Below, piece by piece: positions 12,717 through 26,400 of a stretch of DNA of 64,000 bases (the stretch's first letter is position 1; every line of letters begins with the position of its first letter). The stretch is from Thamnaconus septentrionalis (taxonomy: Eukaryota > Chordata > Actinopteri > Tetraodontiformes > Monacanthidae). The stretch is from contig CM020509.1 of assembly GCA_009823395.1 (NCBI GenBank), forward strand, positions 8,960,001 through 9,024,000, in the 5' to 3' direction. A program made the translations under genes and the position numbers. The notes under the pieces are model-generated. The model was not told the origin of the DNA. It searched no databases and worked only from the letters and a program-made list of their open reading frames with translations.

Positions 12717-12763
12717 CACACACACACACACACACACAGACACACACACACACACACACACAC
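12717..12763. repeat. (CA)n microsatellite with a CT-rich lead
   Basis: CA repeat interrupted once by GA, preceded by a CT run at about 12667-12684. Confidence 0.9.
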
Positions 12764-15700
12764 GTACCATCTCTCTGTCCCTGAATCGTGCACACTTGTC
12801 TTTCATTCATTCCCGTCAGTGAAGTAACACGCGGACCCCTGATGACATAACGGGGTGGAAGGGTGTCGAGCAGGTCTGGGAGCGCAACACACACAACAGG
12901 CGGGACAAGTTGGATTTCAAAACGCGGGTATCACACTGTGGATGCTCTTTGGTAGGACATGTTCTCCTCACGACGGCGGGCGTGCCAGTCCCGGCACGCT
13001 CCAAAGTATGAGACGGTTGCAACACGGAGGAGTCAGTTGCTCAACAGATTTTTACCCAATTCAGCGCGGCGACTAACTTCGACGCGCCGGGACGGATGCA
13101 CACGGGAGAGGGGGGATGTGTGTGTGGGGGGTGGGGTTAGTGGGTAGGCTTACCGACCTGCTGAGACAGTCCCACACCGGCGGGGGAAAGCGCGTGCCTT
13201 GCCCAACGGCCCGATTACAGCAAAGCGCTAGCGGGTTACACATTAACCCTCCCCACCCATTTTTTTATCCATCTGGTCACAGGGGTTCACACTTCCTGTC
13301 ACAAGCCGCGTCTTCAACAGTCAGGCCATCGCTCATCCCATAAAAAGCAAGTGGAGCAAAGTAACTACGGAAGAACCACGGGCAACGGTGTAAATCCTCA
13401 AGTCCTTGAAAAACTTACAACGTCACTTTCGTCCTCCCCCCGCAGACGAGACACTGGGTAAGAGTTTTGCGGAGGTGGTAGTCAAGAGATGAACAAGCTG
13501 ACATTTAAGGAGGCCCTGCTTGAGTTAACCTCACTGAGAAACCGACAAACGCCTCGAAACGTTTCTTTCCCAACAGAATGTGGCAAATGTAAAGGTCCAC
13601 GTGTCAGGTTTAGCACCACCTAATGGTGAAAAACAGCATCTCGCAAATGCTAGTGCCTTCTCCTGTCGCGTCGCAAGATGGTTAAAATTGCAAAATCCAA
13701 AGCAGGTCCACAGATACCCGGTTGCAAAATATGTCTGACTGCTCACAAGCCGACCTGTTCTTCACGCAAATATAAATGCTTATTATCGATGTACGGTTAA
13801 CAAGTATTTTCTTGTCCATTTAAAGCCAGGAAAGTTACACAGTTTTAAGTGTTGACAAATATGATCAAAGTTTTCATTGAATTAAAAAAAACACATTAAA
13901 AAAACGTAATTTCACAGCAGAGTGCACTGAATGCACCTAAGTGAGTGCAATGTTTTGTAAATCTCCTGTATCGTGTACAAGTATGAAGAAAAACAACTGC
14001 ACAATTTTGTTTTGCTATGATGGAAAATGGCTTGTGCCCGGTCGCATAACAGTTAAAGCCAGCTTTGCGTTTACCTCATTCACATCATTAAAAAAAAGTT
14101 GACCGAGTTCATTCTATTCAAAGTTCGTACCTGAAACATTAAACCCCTTCATTTTTGCATATCTGGGCACGCTGGGGCTCTAATGATGAACTCCACCCCA
14201 ACCCCAACTCCTCTCCTCTCCTCTCCGCTCCTCCCTTGCATTAACTCGTCACTTTACTGAAGCCTAATGATATAATTACACGTCAAGACTTGTTGAATTT
14301 GTATCGCGGGAACAGCCAAACCCGAGACTGCTGTTCAACCCCTATGGCCGCCGTCGTGTGTCCCCCCGAGAAAGACACAAGGCTTTAGTAAATGCCAGCC
14401 ACGCTGCAGGGGCCATCCTCTGAGACGCCAGTGGCCTCATTTACAACCCAAATTAGGGAAAGGTGGGAAAGAAAAAGATGCAAACTCCTGGCTCGTCCAA
14501 CGAAACACAACTAATCACTCACTGGGTCATGTTTAGATGCTGCAGCAAGTGACGATTATAAATGCATGAAGGAAAAAAGAGAGAAAACTTTGCTCTACCA
14601 TCTGATTGACGCCTGTTAACAGTAACCGAGCCAACAGTCATCTGGCACATCTGCTCTCAATTGCGGCCAACTTCAGTTCAGCTAAGACATTACATGAAAA
14701 GATCAACCTGAGGTCTGCGTTCTTTACATCGCACCAGTAAGTCAAGCGCTAATCATGTGAAATGTTCAAGCAGGTTTGGGATTGGAAGGAGTCCACACAG
14801 GCGCAATGGCGAAACACGAGATGACAGGTGTGGGTGTGAAATCAGCGTGCGGCCCGAGCCGAGACGGGGCTTCTTCAGCAACGCGCACAAAATGTCTTTT
14901 TGCGGTAGACGAGAGCAGAAAGTAGATTTCTGGTGAAACAGGAAGTTCGCTTGTATCGCTGCAACGCTTAACCAGCAACTACAGAGAGAGATCATCGGCA
15001 TCAGCATTAAGCAGAGCGACCTCACCAGTTAAGGCCATTTTGAAGCTCTGGAAAGTTCGGCTAACAACCTCACGAGGGAAAAATGACAAAGTAAAAACAT
15101 CTAAAAGTCAAAGGAAGACCTTGCAGAGCTGTACATGCAGAGTTTGACATTAAAGAATGACAAACATTCAGCTTTGGTAATAAGAGTCACTGCAGGATTG
15201 CACAGCAATCGTTGATAGGAAACAAAAAGAGCTGCATTTAGCTTTTCAAATACCACCTCACTACATTCTGAAGGCAGTTGTGGCTCAGGAACAATTACGA
15301 CGTGTAATAACTCATTACTTAACAGTGAGAACGATCAGAGGGCTTGGCCCAGGGGCTTGCAAAATACTGCTCCCGCCCTCGCCTCAACTCACCATATAAG
15401 GCAACTGATAAAATAAAAGCAGGAGCAACAAGTGGGCATTGAGGGCAACTGACGAACGCAACTTTCTTTCAAATCCTCGGAGTGGTAACAAATCAAAGAA
15501 AATGTGACTTTTTAGTTGAAATCGATTTGACGCCCCGCGGCATTAAAACATAATAAAAGTGGGAAAATGTTAACGTGGACACTGTACTTTTGTTCCTGCG
15601 AAAGTGTTTGTTGGAGAAGTAAGCTTGGCCGAGACACATGGGGGCCGAAAGAAAAAACATGTTGCTTGACTGACACCTGAACCCGCGTGACTCGTTTCTT

Positions 15701-18700
15701 CAGCAAAACCTTAATAAGCGCTCTGGCAGGAGTGACTTCAGAGGCGAATGCGCTCGCTGTCGGCGCTAAAAGTCGCAGCCTGTGCGCTGGCGGTGGCGGC
15801 TAAGCCACCAAACAAACACCGTGCAGAAAGAAACGAAACACTTCGGCATACGTAGAAAACAAAAACCTCCCAGCCCCTGTCAACTGCTCCGCCGAGGAGA
15901 AACCACCGTGTACAAAGAGGAGGAGAAGAATTCATCACTAACCTTAAACGCCCAGGACTCGGTTGACAACGTCCATGATTGTAACCGAACGAGCGGCCGT
16001 CTGGTGGGGAAAAAAATCAAGAGAAAAATAGACGGGTGGCGGGGCGGAGGGGGAGAGAAGATGAAACGGGGTATAATCCACACTGCATTCAGAGAGGGGA
16101 CAAAGCTGTCCGAAAAGGTGTGGACCACCAGTCAGGACCCACACCTCTTTCTCACAGCGACAAAACAAAACTAGAGAGGCGGAGCAGGAGGAGCAGGAGG
16201 AGGAGGAGGGTTTAAAAAAAAAAGAAAAGACAATGCAATGGCTGCTGTTTGGAGCAGAAAAAGGAGAAGTATCATGGAGCAACTTGTCCTCTCCCTGTGA
16301 GTCACGCAGCCGCTGTCGCCATTGGTGGGGGAGCCCTGAGGCCGGCCCGCTCACACCTGGCCAATCAGCGGCCAGTATCGGCCGCTGCGTATGCAAATGC
16401 CTCCAGGTGAGCTTCTCGTGTGACAGGGGGTAGGACGGCATCGGCGGGGGGAGGGGAGGAAGGGAGAGCGAGAAGAGGTCCGACCAGAGAGCCACGCCTC
16501 GGAGCAGCCGGCAGCAGCAGCAAAGACGACAGACAGGTTTCTCCTGTGCAGGAGGAGACGGCGGTAAACAGTCAGGCAGGTTAGCACCTTGCGTAGACTT
16601 TGACCCTTGCAATGTGGGCCAGCAGGGCCACTAAAAGCTAGAATGGCACCTCGGAGATAAAGTTCGTATCGCGCCCATCCAATTAGGAGCGACCGTGGGG
16701 CGTTTATGGGATTTTAAAAGGGCCAGCGTGTAACTGCATGTATTGGCATACGACTGAAAAAAGAAAAACATGCATGTTGTTGGTTAGGAGTTGAAACCAA
16801 ATTCACAAGCTTTGATTTCAACTCTACCACACAAACTGTCCTCAACCTTCAACGTTCAAGAAAAAATGATTTAAAAAATGCTGCATAAGTGCAAAACTTT
16901 TTTTAAAACAGACTCTCAAGCGCAAATTTAAATTTGTGATTAAAAAAAGACACAAGAGACTCGACATCCTGGAGGAGAGTCGCCAGGACATGTGACGGGG
17001 CATCAGAAAACAGGGACGTTGACATTACACTTTTATTTGACACAATCCATTGTTACACACTGGGACTTTAAGCCACGCCAGCGAGGCAGATAACCACCGG
17101 GGGGGCTTTCTTTTTGCAGCAGAATCAAACAACCTCAAGCAGAGGGAGGTACAAACAAAGGAAACTGCAGAGTGGATTGCGGCGAGATGCAAGCGAGCGC
17201 CTCACCGCAACAGGCCCCGAAAAATGGTTCTCTATCTCCCCCCCGCCCCCTTCCTCGTCTTGTCAAACTCCTGCTGCCGTCACGCAGTTTCAACATCACC
17301 TTAACTTGTGACTCGGAGTCGAAAATACTTTGCCGTGAAATCCTTTGTAACTGCAGTTTCTTTTTGCTTCTGCTCCCTATATATCCACACCTAATGTATG
17401 TTCTGCCTTGCATCTTCAAGAGAGAGTCGTTCAGTTTTGTTGTTTTTTTTACATTGGATAAATGGTGCAATGGCACAAAGAGGAGGTGCGTTCAACGCCC
17501 TTATCAAGATTGAAACACGTACCGAGTCAAAAACAAGATCAAAGTAGTAACAACAGGCAGCAGTGGAGAGTTTCAGAGAGAGTGTATTGGCCACTTATTC
17601 GAAAAGTAGCAACAAAATCAAGACAAGAGGAACAAATGAGTTTTAATAAATGCCATGAGTGAGCGTTCAGCTGTCACATGTAAATCTCAATAACAGAAAT
17701 ACTGGCAAAATGCTTGAAACCTTTCAGTTCACACTTTTCGACGCCGTCGTGGAGATTTATCTCAGCATCTTCGATACTAGGCGGGTTTTACTGTGAACTG
17801 TTGAGTCTCTTCAAACTTAGCTGATACAAATGACACGCCAGCACACAGGAAACCTGAGGTCGGCGTCAAGCACGCATCACGCTTCAGTTTGTACATATTT
17901 AGCTTTTTCAGGCAGCATGATTTCATACCAAGCTGTGTGAAGAACATGGTGACTGTTGTCGGGGGGCGGATAGTATAATGATAAATCACAGATATGTTTG
18001 GGTGATGTATGTGTAACTGAAGGTCTTAAACTCTATTTTAACTACAGCTGTGAGTTTATTTGGTCCCAGATCCTGAGCTCGTGCACCCTCCGTCCCCCGA
18101 GCGCTCTCATCCTCGCATTAATTCTCCCTGGCCTCTGTTTACAGCAGTCGGGCTCATGGAAGAAAGCTGCTGTTTGCTTTGCAGCAAATTGATAGCCTGA
18201 CTGTGGGAGAGAGTTACACCAAACAAGCTCCATTTATCAACCGCGCCACAAACACTGTCCCCAGCCCCCAGAGCTCAAGGAAAACCGCTTGTTTCTCATG
18301 ATACGAACCAAAAAAAAATGGAAATGAAGAGCTGCAACAAAAAAAACAAACAAACATAAAAAACATGTGAGCGGACAAAAAAAATCTAATTTACAGTTAA
18401 TAAATAAATAAAAACACCAAAGAGTGGCATAATCCTGCAGGAAAACTGCATGAGTCAACAGAATGAATTCACATTTTGCAGATGCATCAGTTGGAATATA
18501 TGCTGTTGCATTTGCTCCACGATCCGCCACCCTCGGCTGAATATTTCTGCTTGAAGTTTATTCCTAATACATAAGCAAGGATGAAAGTAAAACTTTTGTA
18601 AGTGGGGATGTTTCAGAGTCACACACGCTTTGACTGTCAATGTGGCATTTTTCAAATATTTCAAGGCCCACTGTGGGGACCAGTGACGAGGAGCGATTGG

Positions 18701-21353
18701 CATGAAATGGAATAGAAATTACACATGCATGTTTTCACTTTAGACAAAGTCCACGGAAATAAACAACTCACTCAAAATTAGCAATTCAATTCACACAGGG
18801 AGCAGGTCCACACGCAAGGTGGCGGCCGTATTGTTCCAACATGACGTCGGATGGGCTCAGGGCAGAGCCCATCCGCTACACGCTGGGCAGATACGGATAC
18901 TTGTGAGAACATGTTTGTCTCCATTGGAGACGCTGTGTGGGAGTGACAGCATGCGCTCCCTCTTTTTGGTATTTATTGCCGCGTCGTTAAAGCCACTTTA
19001 AAGGCACAGCACCGCTTATTAAGCTTTGTTACCCACCGTGGGCAAATGATCCAGTCAACGAGCCTCCGAGGTGAACACGGCGATGGAGCCTGAACCTTGC
19101 GGAACCTTGGAGCGGATCTGTAAGCAGGTAAACATCTCGCTTTTGAGTGGAGAAGCTTTAAGACGCCGCAAACTTTAACTTTGTCTCGTTGGAACACCGA
19201 GTTCTGATGAGCTGATTAACGAAAACATTTTGAAGTGACATTGTTTCCATGAGAGTTCAAAGACTGACATTTCTCAAATGTGTTGTACTGTCGGTACATC
19301 TTGGTGTTTCTACCATCCAACTGGACAGAAAAACAGCAGAAAACCTATTTTACTTGGAACGGTTACACACTTCAGTCTATGCTCGCAAAGCTAGTAAAAG
19401 CACATTTATGGCCCTGAATGCAGACTTAGCCCATAAAGTCTTACGAGTAGCATGAGAATAATCTTATCATAAGGGCTTTCTGAGCATTTTATTCTTCCAA
19501 AAACACTTTTTGCCCATAATGCTCCATCATTGCATCCACCCTCAGTAATACTGAAGACAAACCCTGCATGCTCTGGGGAGAGGCAATAAAAGTGAGGATG
19601 TTTAAATTGCTGGTGATTCACAGCGTGTTACTGTGAAACAATTCGATTTAGCTCTCAGTAGAAATGCCAAAGGAAAAAGAAAGAGAAAGCCGGCAGCACA
19701 CTATGCATCGTGCTCCGTGCGAGCGTTTGGTGGCGTGTGAAAAAAATTAAAAATACTGTGTGGGGTGATCACTGCTGAATCATGTGACCCTGCAGAGCAG
19801 AGAGCAAGAAGCAGGCGTCAAGTGTGTTAAAGATGTTATCTCTTTCTTAACTAGCTGGCCTCGTTCCCCCAGTGTTGCCTTGATATAAACTTTATGATGA
19901 TGATCACCGCTTACTGCGAACGCAAGACAAATGGTGCATGAGACAGAGTACTCTACCGAGCGCCGACGCTTGGAAAGAGAGAGTGTTATGCTGCCCAAGC
20001 GCACAAAGCATTTGGAAACAATCCTTGACGGGGTCAGATACGAGAGTCTTTGGAGGACGCGGGGAATTATTTGTGTGGCTCGGAGGTCACCGCATGGCGG
20101 CGTGGCCAACCCAAAGAAAGAAACGGGAGGCTTTCAACTCGGCAAAGTCAAAAGGCCAGCCGAGCGAACAGACGAGAAGGAGGTAAACAAGAGAGAAAAG
20201 CAAGGCGGCATAATTGACCCCACAGAGAGGGATGAAGAAATAGTGAGAAGAATGAAAAGTGAGAATAGTGAAAACTTTGGCCTTTGGTTTGGGCTGAAGT
20301 TTTGAAGAAAAGCAAGTTGATGCACAATGTTCACTGAGACGTCACGCACAAAATCTTGCACATCCGTTTTCAAGGCCTTCAAATCATTTTAAGCTCGACC
20401 TCAGTGTTGAGGGGAGTGTTAACAGTCTTGCATTTAGGGTTACAGTGACAAAAAACAGGACACAGGCTGCTGCAAGTTGCCCTGAAAAACCACAAAAGAA
20501 GACAAAGAAGAACGAGAAGAAGAAACCGCAGGCTGCAAACAATCCTGCTCCAGCTTAAATTTAACCTACATACAATCTCGCCAACCTAGACAACAACTTC
20601 AGCTGGTTTCAAAATTTCACGACACGCTGTATGAGCAATTAGCTGCCTTCTAAAGATAAAGAGGTCGAAAGCACAACATCAAGAGGCAGAGAGCCTCACA
20701 GAAGAAGAATAGCTGGAAGACGAAGGTACCATGAGTCTGGGTAGGTCGTCGCCTGCTGCTGGAGATTCGCCTCAGTGCAGTTTTATCAAACTGGGTGACC
20801 TCTCCCACATTAAAGGAATGATGTAGAACAGCACTGAAAGCTTTTGTTCTATTGAAAGACTGTTCCTACATGTCAAAGAGTTTAGATAAGCAGCAGCTGC
20901 AGGAGTCGATGACGCACATTTATTGTAGCCACTTTCCAAGAACAGGACCTGTCACCTGGCAATAAAAAAAATCCTACTGTGATAAACTGAAGATTCACGG
21001 AAACCAACTTCTCAGTTTATCATGTGACTGATGTGTTACCTAAAAAAAAAGGGGCCCAATTTTCTACGGGCTCTTCATAAATAAGTGTGTAAAATCATTT
21101 CAAGCAGATTTGGGAAACATTCCGTCTGGTGTCAAAGGTCAAGCGATGTTCACGCATCAGTTGACGCCGTCTTTACACGCTCGAAGTCAGAATGTTTTTT
21201 TTCCTGGCTGGTCTTTGTTGTTCTAATCATACAGTTTGTCCAGTTAGCCGCAGCCTAACATTCATTCTCGGACGGTGAAACGTCGCCGGCGCGGAAGCAG
21301 GACGGCTGAGTCACTGCGGTGACTGAGCCTGAATTGCTGCGAGTGATTCGCCG
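12764..21353. other. Non-coding stretch, no gene recognised
   Basis: Longest gap without a gene. Open frames here, including a 222-codon one at 15944-16612 on the minus strand, are low-complexity Ser/Pro/Cys-rich sequence with no recognisable domain. A GC-rich patch at about 16280-16470 has two CCAAT-type boxes and an octamer and is listed separately. About 14160-14330 and 18040-18250 look like conserved non-coding sequence (inference). The segment at 13600-13650 (TTTAGCACCACC, CTAATGGTG) resembles part of a common fish repeat, but no ends were found. Confidence 0.45.
16300..16420. promoter_or_regulatory. GC-rich promoter/enhancer-like patch
   Basis: Within about 100 bp there is an inverted CCAAT box (ATTGG, 16321-16325), a direct CCAAT box (CCAATCAG, 16361-16368), CACCTG-type E-boxes and a perfect POU octamer, ATGCAAAT (16391-16398), in GC-rich DNA. 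This mix is usual for a promoter or enhancer. I find no coding exon beside it on either strand, so its target is unknown. Confidence 0.4.
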
Positions 21354-21602
21354 GTGTAGGTACAAAATCTATCCGGCCTACAATATTTGTCCGGGGTCCA
21401 CGATTTCAATGACGTAGCAAACTGTCACTGGCTAAGGGCTATCTGTAAGGCTACGAGATCTGTCCGGGGGGTCCGGCAACTGCGGACAACATCACATACG
21501 GCAACTCTATAAGGACAAACTACGTTGCAGTCGAACAAACAAACTAATGAACGTTGTCTATCTATCTATCGTTCGTTCGTTATATAATCATATTATATCT
21601 AC

Positions 21603-21649
<47 letters not shown>

Positions 21650-21726
21650 GCTAGCTAGCTATTCGACCGTGATGTAGTTTGTCCTAATAGAGTTGCCGTA
21701 ACCCCGGACAGATTTTGTACTTACAC
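21354..21726. mobile_element. Inverted-repeat (foldback) element with internal CTAT repeat
   Basis: The left arm starts GTGTAGGTACAAAATC with TATCCGG following; the right arm, read on the minus strand, starts GTGTAAGTACAAAATC with TGTCCGGGG. Both arms then carry ACGGCAACTCTAT, AGGACAAACTAC and TCGAA in the same order, so the element can fold into a long hairpin. A (CTAT)n microsatellite sits at the centre. It has no coding capacity. The left arm carries about 100 bp that the right arm lacks. No clear target-site duplication was seen, so the transposon class is open. Confidence 0.7.
21601..21660. repeat. (CTAT)n microsatellite
   Basis: About thirteen CTAT units ending in CTAGCTAGCTAG, at the centre of the inverted-repeat element. 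Confidence 0.95.
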
Positions 21727-24700
21727 AGGTGCCTCCGGCAGCCGCTCGATGCTAGGACCACACGGTTGTTTGGTGGCTAATAACCGCTGCGGTGGCAGGT
21801 TTGTTCAGCTGCACTCACAATAATATGCAACACGAGCCACGTGGTCACTAGGCGATGGATTATTGACCGGAGACTATTGACCAGGTGGGTCACACCGGGC
21901 CTCCTCCTCCTCTTCTTCCTCCACGGGGTGCCACTCTCACACTCGATGGAAATTGACAGGAGCAGCGCGCGCACGCACACACACACACACACACACACAA
22001 ATACACAAATACACACACACAAATAGACACCCACACGCTGAAGATGAGCAACTGGTGCCCCACCGTGTGGTTTTTCACTGCTCAGCTACAACCTGAGAAT
22101 TTCAGCCTTCTTGCAGACGATACAGGAAGTAGTGGCTTTGAGCGAGATAGAAAAATAGAATGACCACTACTTTTTAGAAATGAGTTGCACGTCAGTTCAT
22201 ATAGCTTCTCTACGAATGTGCCTGAACAGGATTTTCATGACACAAGAAGAATGAAAATGAAAAGGAAGTGAAAAATGAAAGAAGCATTAACGAGGCTGTG
22301 AACAAAAATTTAACTTTTGACTTAATAAAAATAGAAGCAGGAAGGAACAGTGTCTGCCCTTATTTCAAAGCTTCCTCTTAAAAAAAACTCACATAAATGG
22401 TGCTGAGAGGAGCACAAATAAACCACATATTCATGAGTTGAAAACTAAACGAGGGGGAAGACTGGATGGAAACTTCTCATCTGGGAAACAAACTTTCTGT
22501 TGGAACTTTCAGGCCACACACTGCCGTCCAGTGTGTCGTACCACACATTAATTGATATGCACTTTAGCTCTGTGCAATCAGTTGTACTTAGCAGCTGAAA
22601 CATCAGCTGGCCCGTTCAAGATTCCCAATTCAGATTTTAGCATGCGTCCCCTCTTTCTGCCAAATGAGCTGGAACAGTTATGACCACTCGCTAATCGTGC
22701 CAAATCGCAGTCATGAGGATATTAATGGGACTCATTTGGATGTTGATAAGCGAAAGACGCCTGAGTAGGACCTGCACATCAGTCAGGACACCAGATATTA
22801 ACAGGGGGAAGGAAAGAGGGGAACGAAAGAGGGCAGACTTTTATTATTTCTGGGGAGTTTACTGACGCAATGCAGGACCTTTAATATCAAATTCAGTGCA
22901 GCTCGTCTGCATCTCCGCTCACGTGCAGTTCGACGCAGCATATAGCGATCCTGTCAGTGAACGTGAAGCCGTTTGTTTCACACGACGGCACTTTAACACA
23001 AACAACCACTGGGGTGTTGACAAGTCCGTCAGCGTTGCACCAGCAAATTAGTGGTAAGAGCCACAGTTGCTCTCTGTGCCAGCAGTTTCAGAACCAGTTT
23101 ATCTGGAGCTCATTATCAATACAAATGGCACCAGGCCACGAGAGCACATTGCTCTGTCACTCATGACCACAAATATGGAATCGATTGGCTGCGTACAGGT
23201 AAAGTGATTCAACAAGCATGTGGCCTGTCTGTCTGGGAAAGAACCCCCCCAAAAATCTAATACTAAAGAAGAAATCAGCACCGCAACTAATGATGGAAAG
23301 TTTCTTAGTTGAGTTTGTTAACATCTGAATAGGAAGCGATGATGTGGAATCCAGTGTATGACTGACCAGTCTGAGTGATGGGAAAATATCTGAGACCACT
23401 AAACATTAACTTCAAAGTTCTGTGGAATAACTGATGGCAGGGTGCAATATCAATATCGGCTGAGGCTGCATGGAAGGATGCTTCCTACTCTACATTGTCT
23501 GATCAAACTATGGCGCACCACAACCAGAAATCCATCCTTGATGTTACTGTGTGCACACTGATGGCACGTCTCCACATGAAGTCTGAGTAACATGGTCCAT
23601 AAATCGCACAATGTCAGCGGTCTGTTGACACAGAGGACAATGCAGCAGTGACTCAGAGTTGCATTCTACAACAGCTCTTCCTGTACAAGAGAGTTGAGTT
23701 GTTGTTCCCATTTCGTCACAGCCGCCAGTGTCATGCTATGATACAATCCGGAACTTTGGACCGCTTGAATGGGCGGGTGGGTAGGTCGTTAAAAACTGAC
23801 TTCACAATAGCCAGGCAGACCCGTAGAGCAGGTACCACATCGCGGAACTTTCCCCTAATTCCAATCAGGCCTGAGGAAGGATCACTTTTTCCACCGCACC
23901 CCACAAGAATCAATACAGAGGTCACCATCTGCTCCCAGTCTTTACTGGAAGAGTGGATCTGATTAGATCACAACATGGAAGTTCCTCCAAAATTTGAAAA
24001 AAACAAAACAAAAACAAAACTAAACTAAAACTTTCTTGGGGCTCATCCCTTCATTCATGTCTTTAAACAGCCCTCGCTTGGTATTGGACAAACCTCAAAG
24101 GCGCATTTCACATGTTTGCGTAGTTTTTAATCCAACCCTAGCCTGCGCTGACTCACTCAAGATCGCGGCTCGAGAAGGGACTCGGCGCGAAGTCCACTCG
24201 CCATCCTATACAAACTAAAAATAGCCCATTGGTGATCCTGCATTACATCATTGCACAACACAGGTTCAGGGAGAAAACACGAAGGCGCGACGACTCGGCA
24301 GACAGAGTCACATGCTCTGCGAGCGCGGCAGCGAGGGAGCAGAATGAGGTTACAGGTGGAATTTCCCCCCGTCTCTAATTTCCTCCTGACGTCACGTCCA
24401 GTAGCAGACGAGTGGCTCTGCCAAGGAGTCCACGGTGTCAGGCCAGGTGATACTCTGCTGAGCTCTACCCTGTTTCATATGAAACTTCAACATCAAAAGC
24501 TGATGGTGAAGCGGCAGCTCACGATAAGGGAACTTTGAATAGTGCAGTTCCTCTGACGGCCCTCGGCAAACAACAGGCCAGTGTGTGGGTACTTTTCAGA
24601 TTACAAAAAGGGGAAGCTAAGCAGTTTTATTTCTCTTTTCGCATGTTGGTTCCTGCAATTCGGCAAGTCAGTTGGGGTTTCAGCTATGTGGACTTTTTTT

Positions 24701-26400
24701 TGTTGTTTTTTTTGTTTTTTTTTTCAAAGCACATGAACATTGCCATCTTGTGGTTATTTCTGAGTCACTGGTAGGATTTAGACAGGTAGGAAGGTGAGAA
24801 GCAATCTCTATTTTTAAGTGAGTATAAAAAGCATGAAGGAGATCTTCAGAGAAGTACACAGAGAAAGAGGGCTGCTGGATCCCTGTCTCTCACAAGGCCA
24901 CCCTGAAAGCTTTTTGTGAAACCGGAGTGCTGCTTTCTAAATCGGATAAAAGCTCAGATCTTCTTTTTGTGATGCCAAATCAATACCAAGCAGCCCATTA
25001 AGACAGGCGGGCACGTCTTGGGCAAGGAGGAGAAGCAGCGCCTGATATCCGAGGAGCTCGCCGTCCCTTTAAGGGGGGAGCAGTACAGGACAGCTCGCCA
25101 TTGTTGTCTTTAGTAATCATCCCACTCCTCAGCTGGTCAGACTGCTGACAGTGGCATCCCTGTCGGAGGATAATAAAGCGAGCAGGCACCGCTTTGGGCC
25201 TGAACTGTGCATTCTTCTTCTATCTTCTGTGTGCACACACACACACCCACACAACTAACCATATCACTCAAAGTCTGCACTGCATTACAGCAATGGGAGC
25301 CAAAAAGGCTGAGTGCTTTGAGACAGACCTCGAGCACGAGGGCACATGCTCGAAACAAACAAGACGACTCCAGACACCGGAGTATATTTGGAAAGTCTTG
25401 TTCGGGATAATTGCTTTCAGTGGATTGAAGTTTCCAATTATCTGCAAAGAAGAAGAAGAAAAAACCGTGGGCCAGTGTTCCCATCGTGGGAGGACCGCTG
25501 GGGGAGGGGGCAGGGTGGGCTGGTGCAGCTGGCCCCGTCTTTAGTGGTACTGACAAGTTAAAAAGCTTGTAACTCTCCCCTTCCCTCCGCATCTCCCCAC
25601 TGACGGGAAAGAAATGCAGCCGCCCAATGGGAGGGTGTTTGTTTGCCTCGTAACACAAGTGTCTTAGCCCAAAAAATGTAAACATCTGGCAAACATTTGG
25701 GCTACGCTCACCAGAGAACGGGTTCCGATCAACTGCTACGCATGTGGAGGAGGTATATTAACAGTTCCTCGCGCTTTACACAATTGTTTGTTCCCTAATT
25801 TGAAACAGAGCAGTCGGGTTGTCTGTGAAATTACAGCGACTGGAATCGATTTTTTTCAAACACCAGGACAATCCGACAAATAACTTTTTATGGCCAAATT
25901 ATTTTTTCTCATCTTATGCAATGACTGCACCCAGAAGCAAATACGTAGAGGGTGAAGTTGCTAAAATATCAGGACTAATAATAATACATAAATAATGAGT
26001 ATGAGAAACTAGTCTCAGTGTCGTAGAATACAACTTAAAAACTAATCGGGAATATTTACGACTGCTGTCTGATGTGGACTAACAATTACTCTGCTGTAGT
26101 ACACACAAATCAGTGCAATCACATGCTGCCTCGGGGACACAAAGAGGAATCACAGTCATCTATGGAGAAGCAGGGAAAGCAGATGCAAAGCTATTAATAA
26201 CGTCATATGAGGGCAGTCATTCTCATGGCATGGTGGGAGAAACAAACAAAAAAAAACAGTAAACATGTTACAACAAAACCAGTATCGTTTCACTCAAATC
26301 CACTATTAATTTACAAAGTTCTAAAATAAGGGGGATAAACTGAGACAGCGAGACACAGGGCTGCAGCTATTAAACCTTCTGGGAGATACGGAGGACTTAC
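21727..26400. other. Non-coding stretch
   Basis: No exon recognised. A CA tract lies at 21976-21999. About 22540-22870 is complex sequence rich in TAAT, ATTAATGGG and CAGCTG words and resembles a conserved non-coding element. About 24780-25150 has a similar look. The rest is unremarkable AT-rich sequence. The minus-strand 182-codon frame at 25137-25685 has no recognisable domain. Confidence 0.4.

Noticed and set aside
15944..16612. 222-codon open frame on the minus strand
   Set aside because: Low-complexity Ser, Pro and Cys runs, no recognisable domain and no splice context. The region is better explained as GC-rich regulatory DNA.
25137..25685. 182-codon minus-strand frame
   Set aside because: No domain, and its composition follows local T-rich and CA-repeat sequence.
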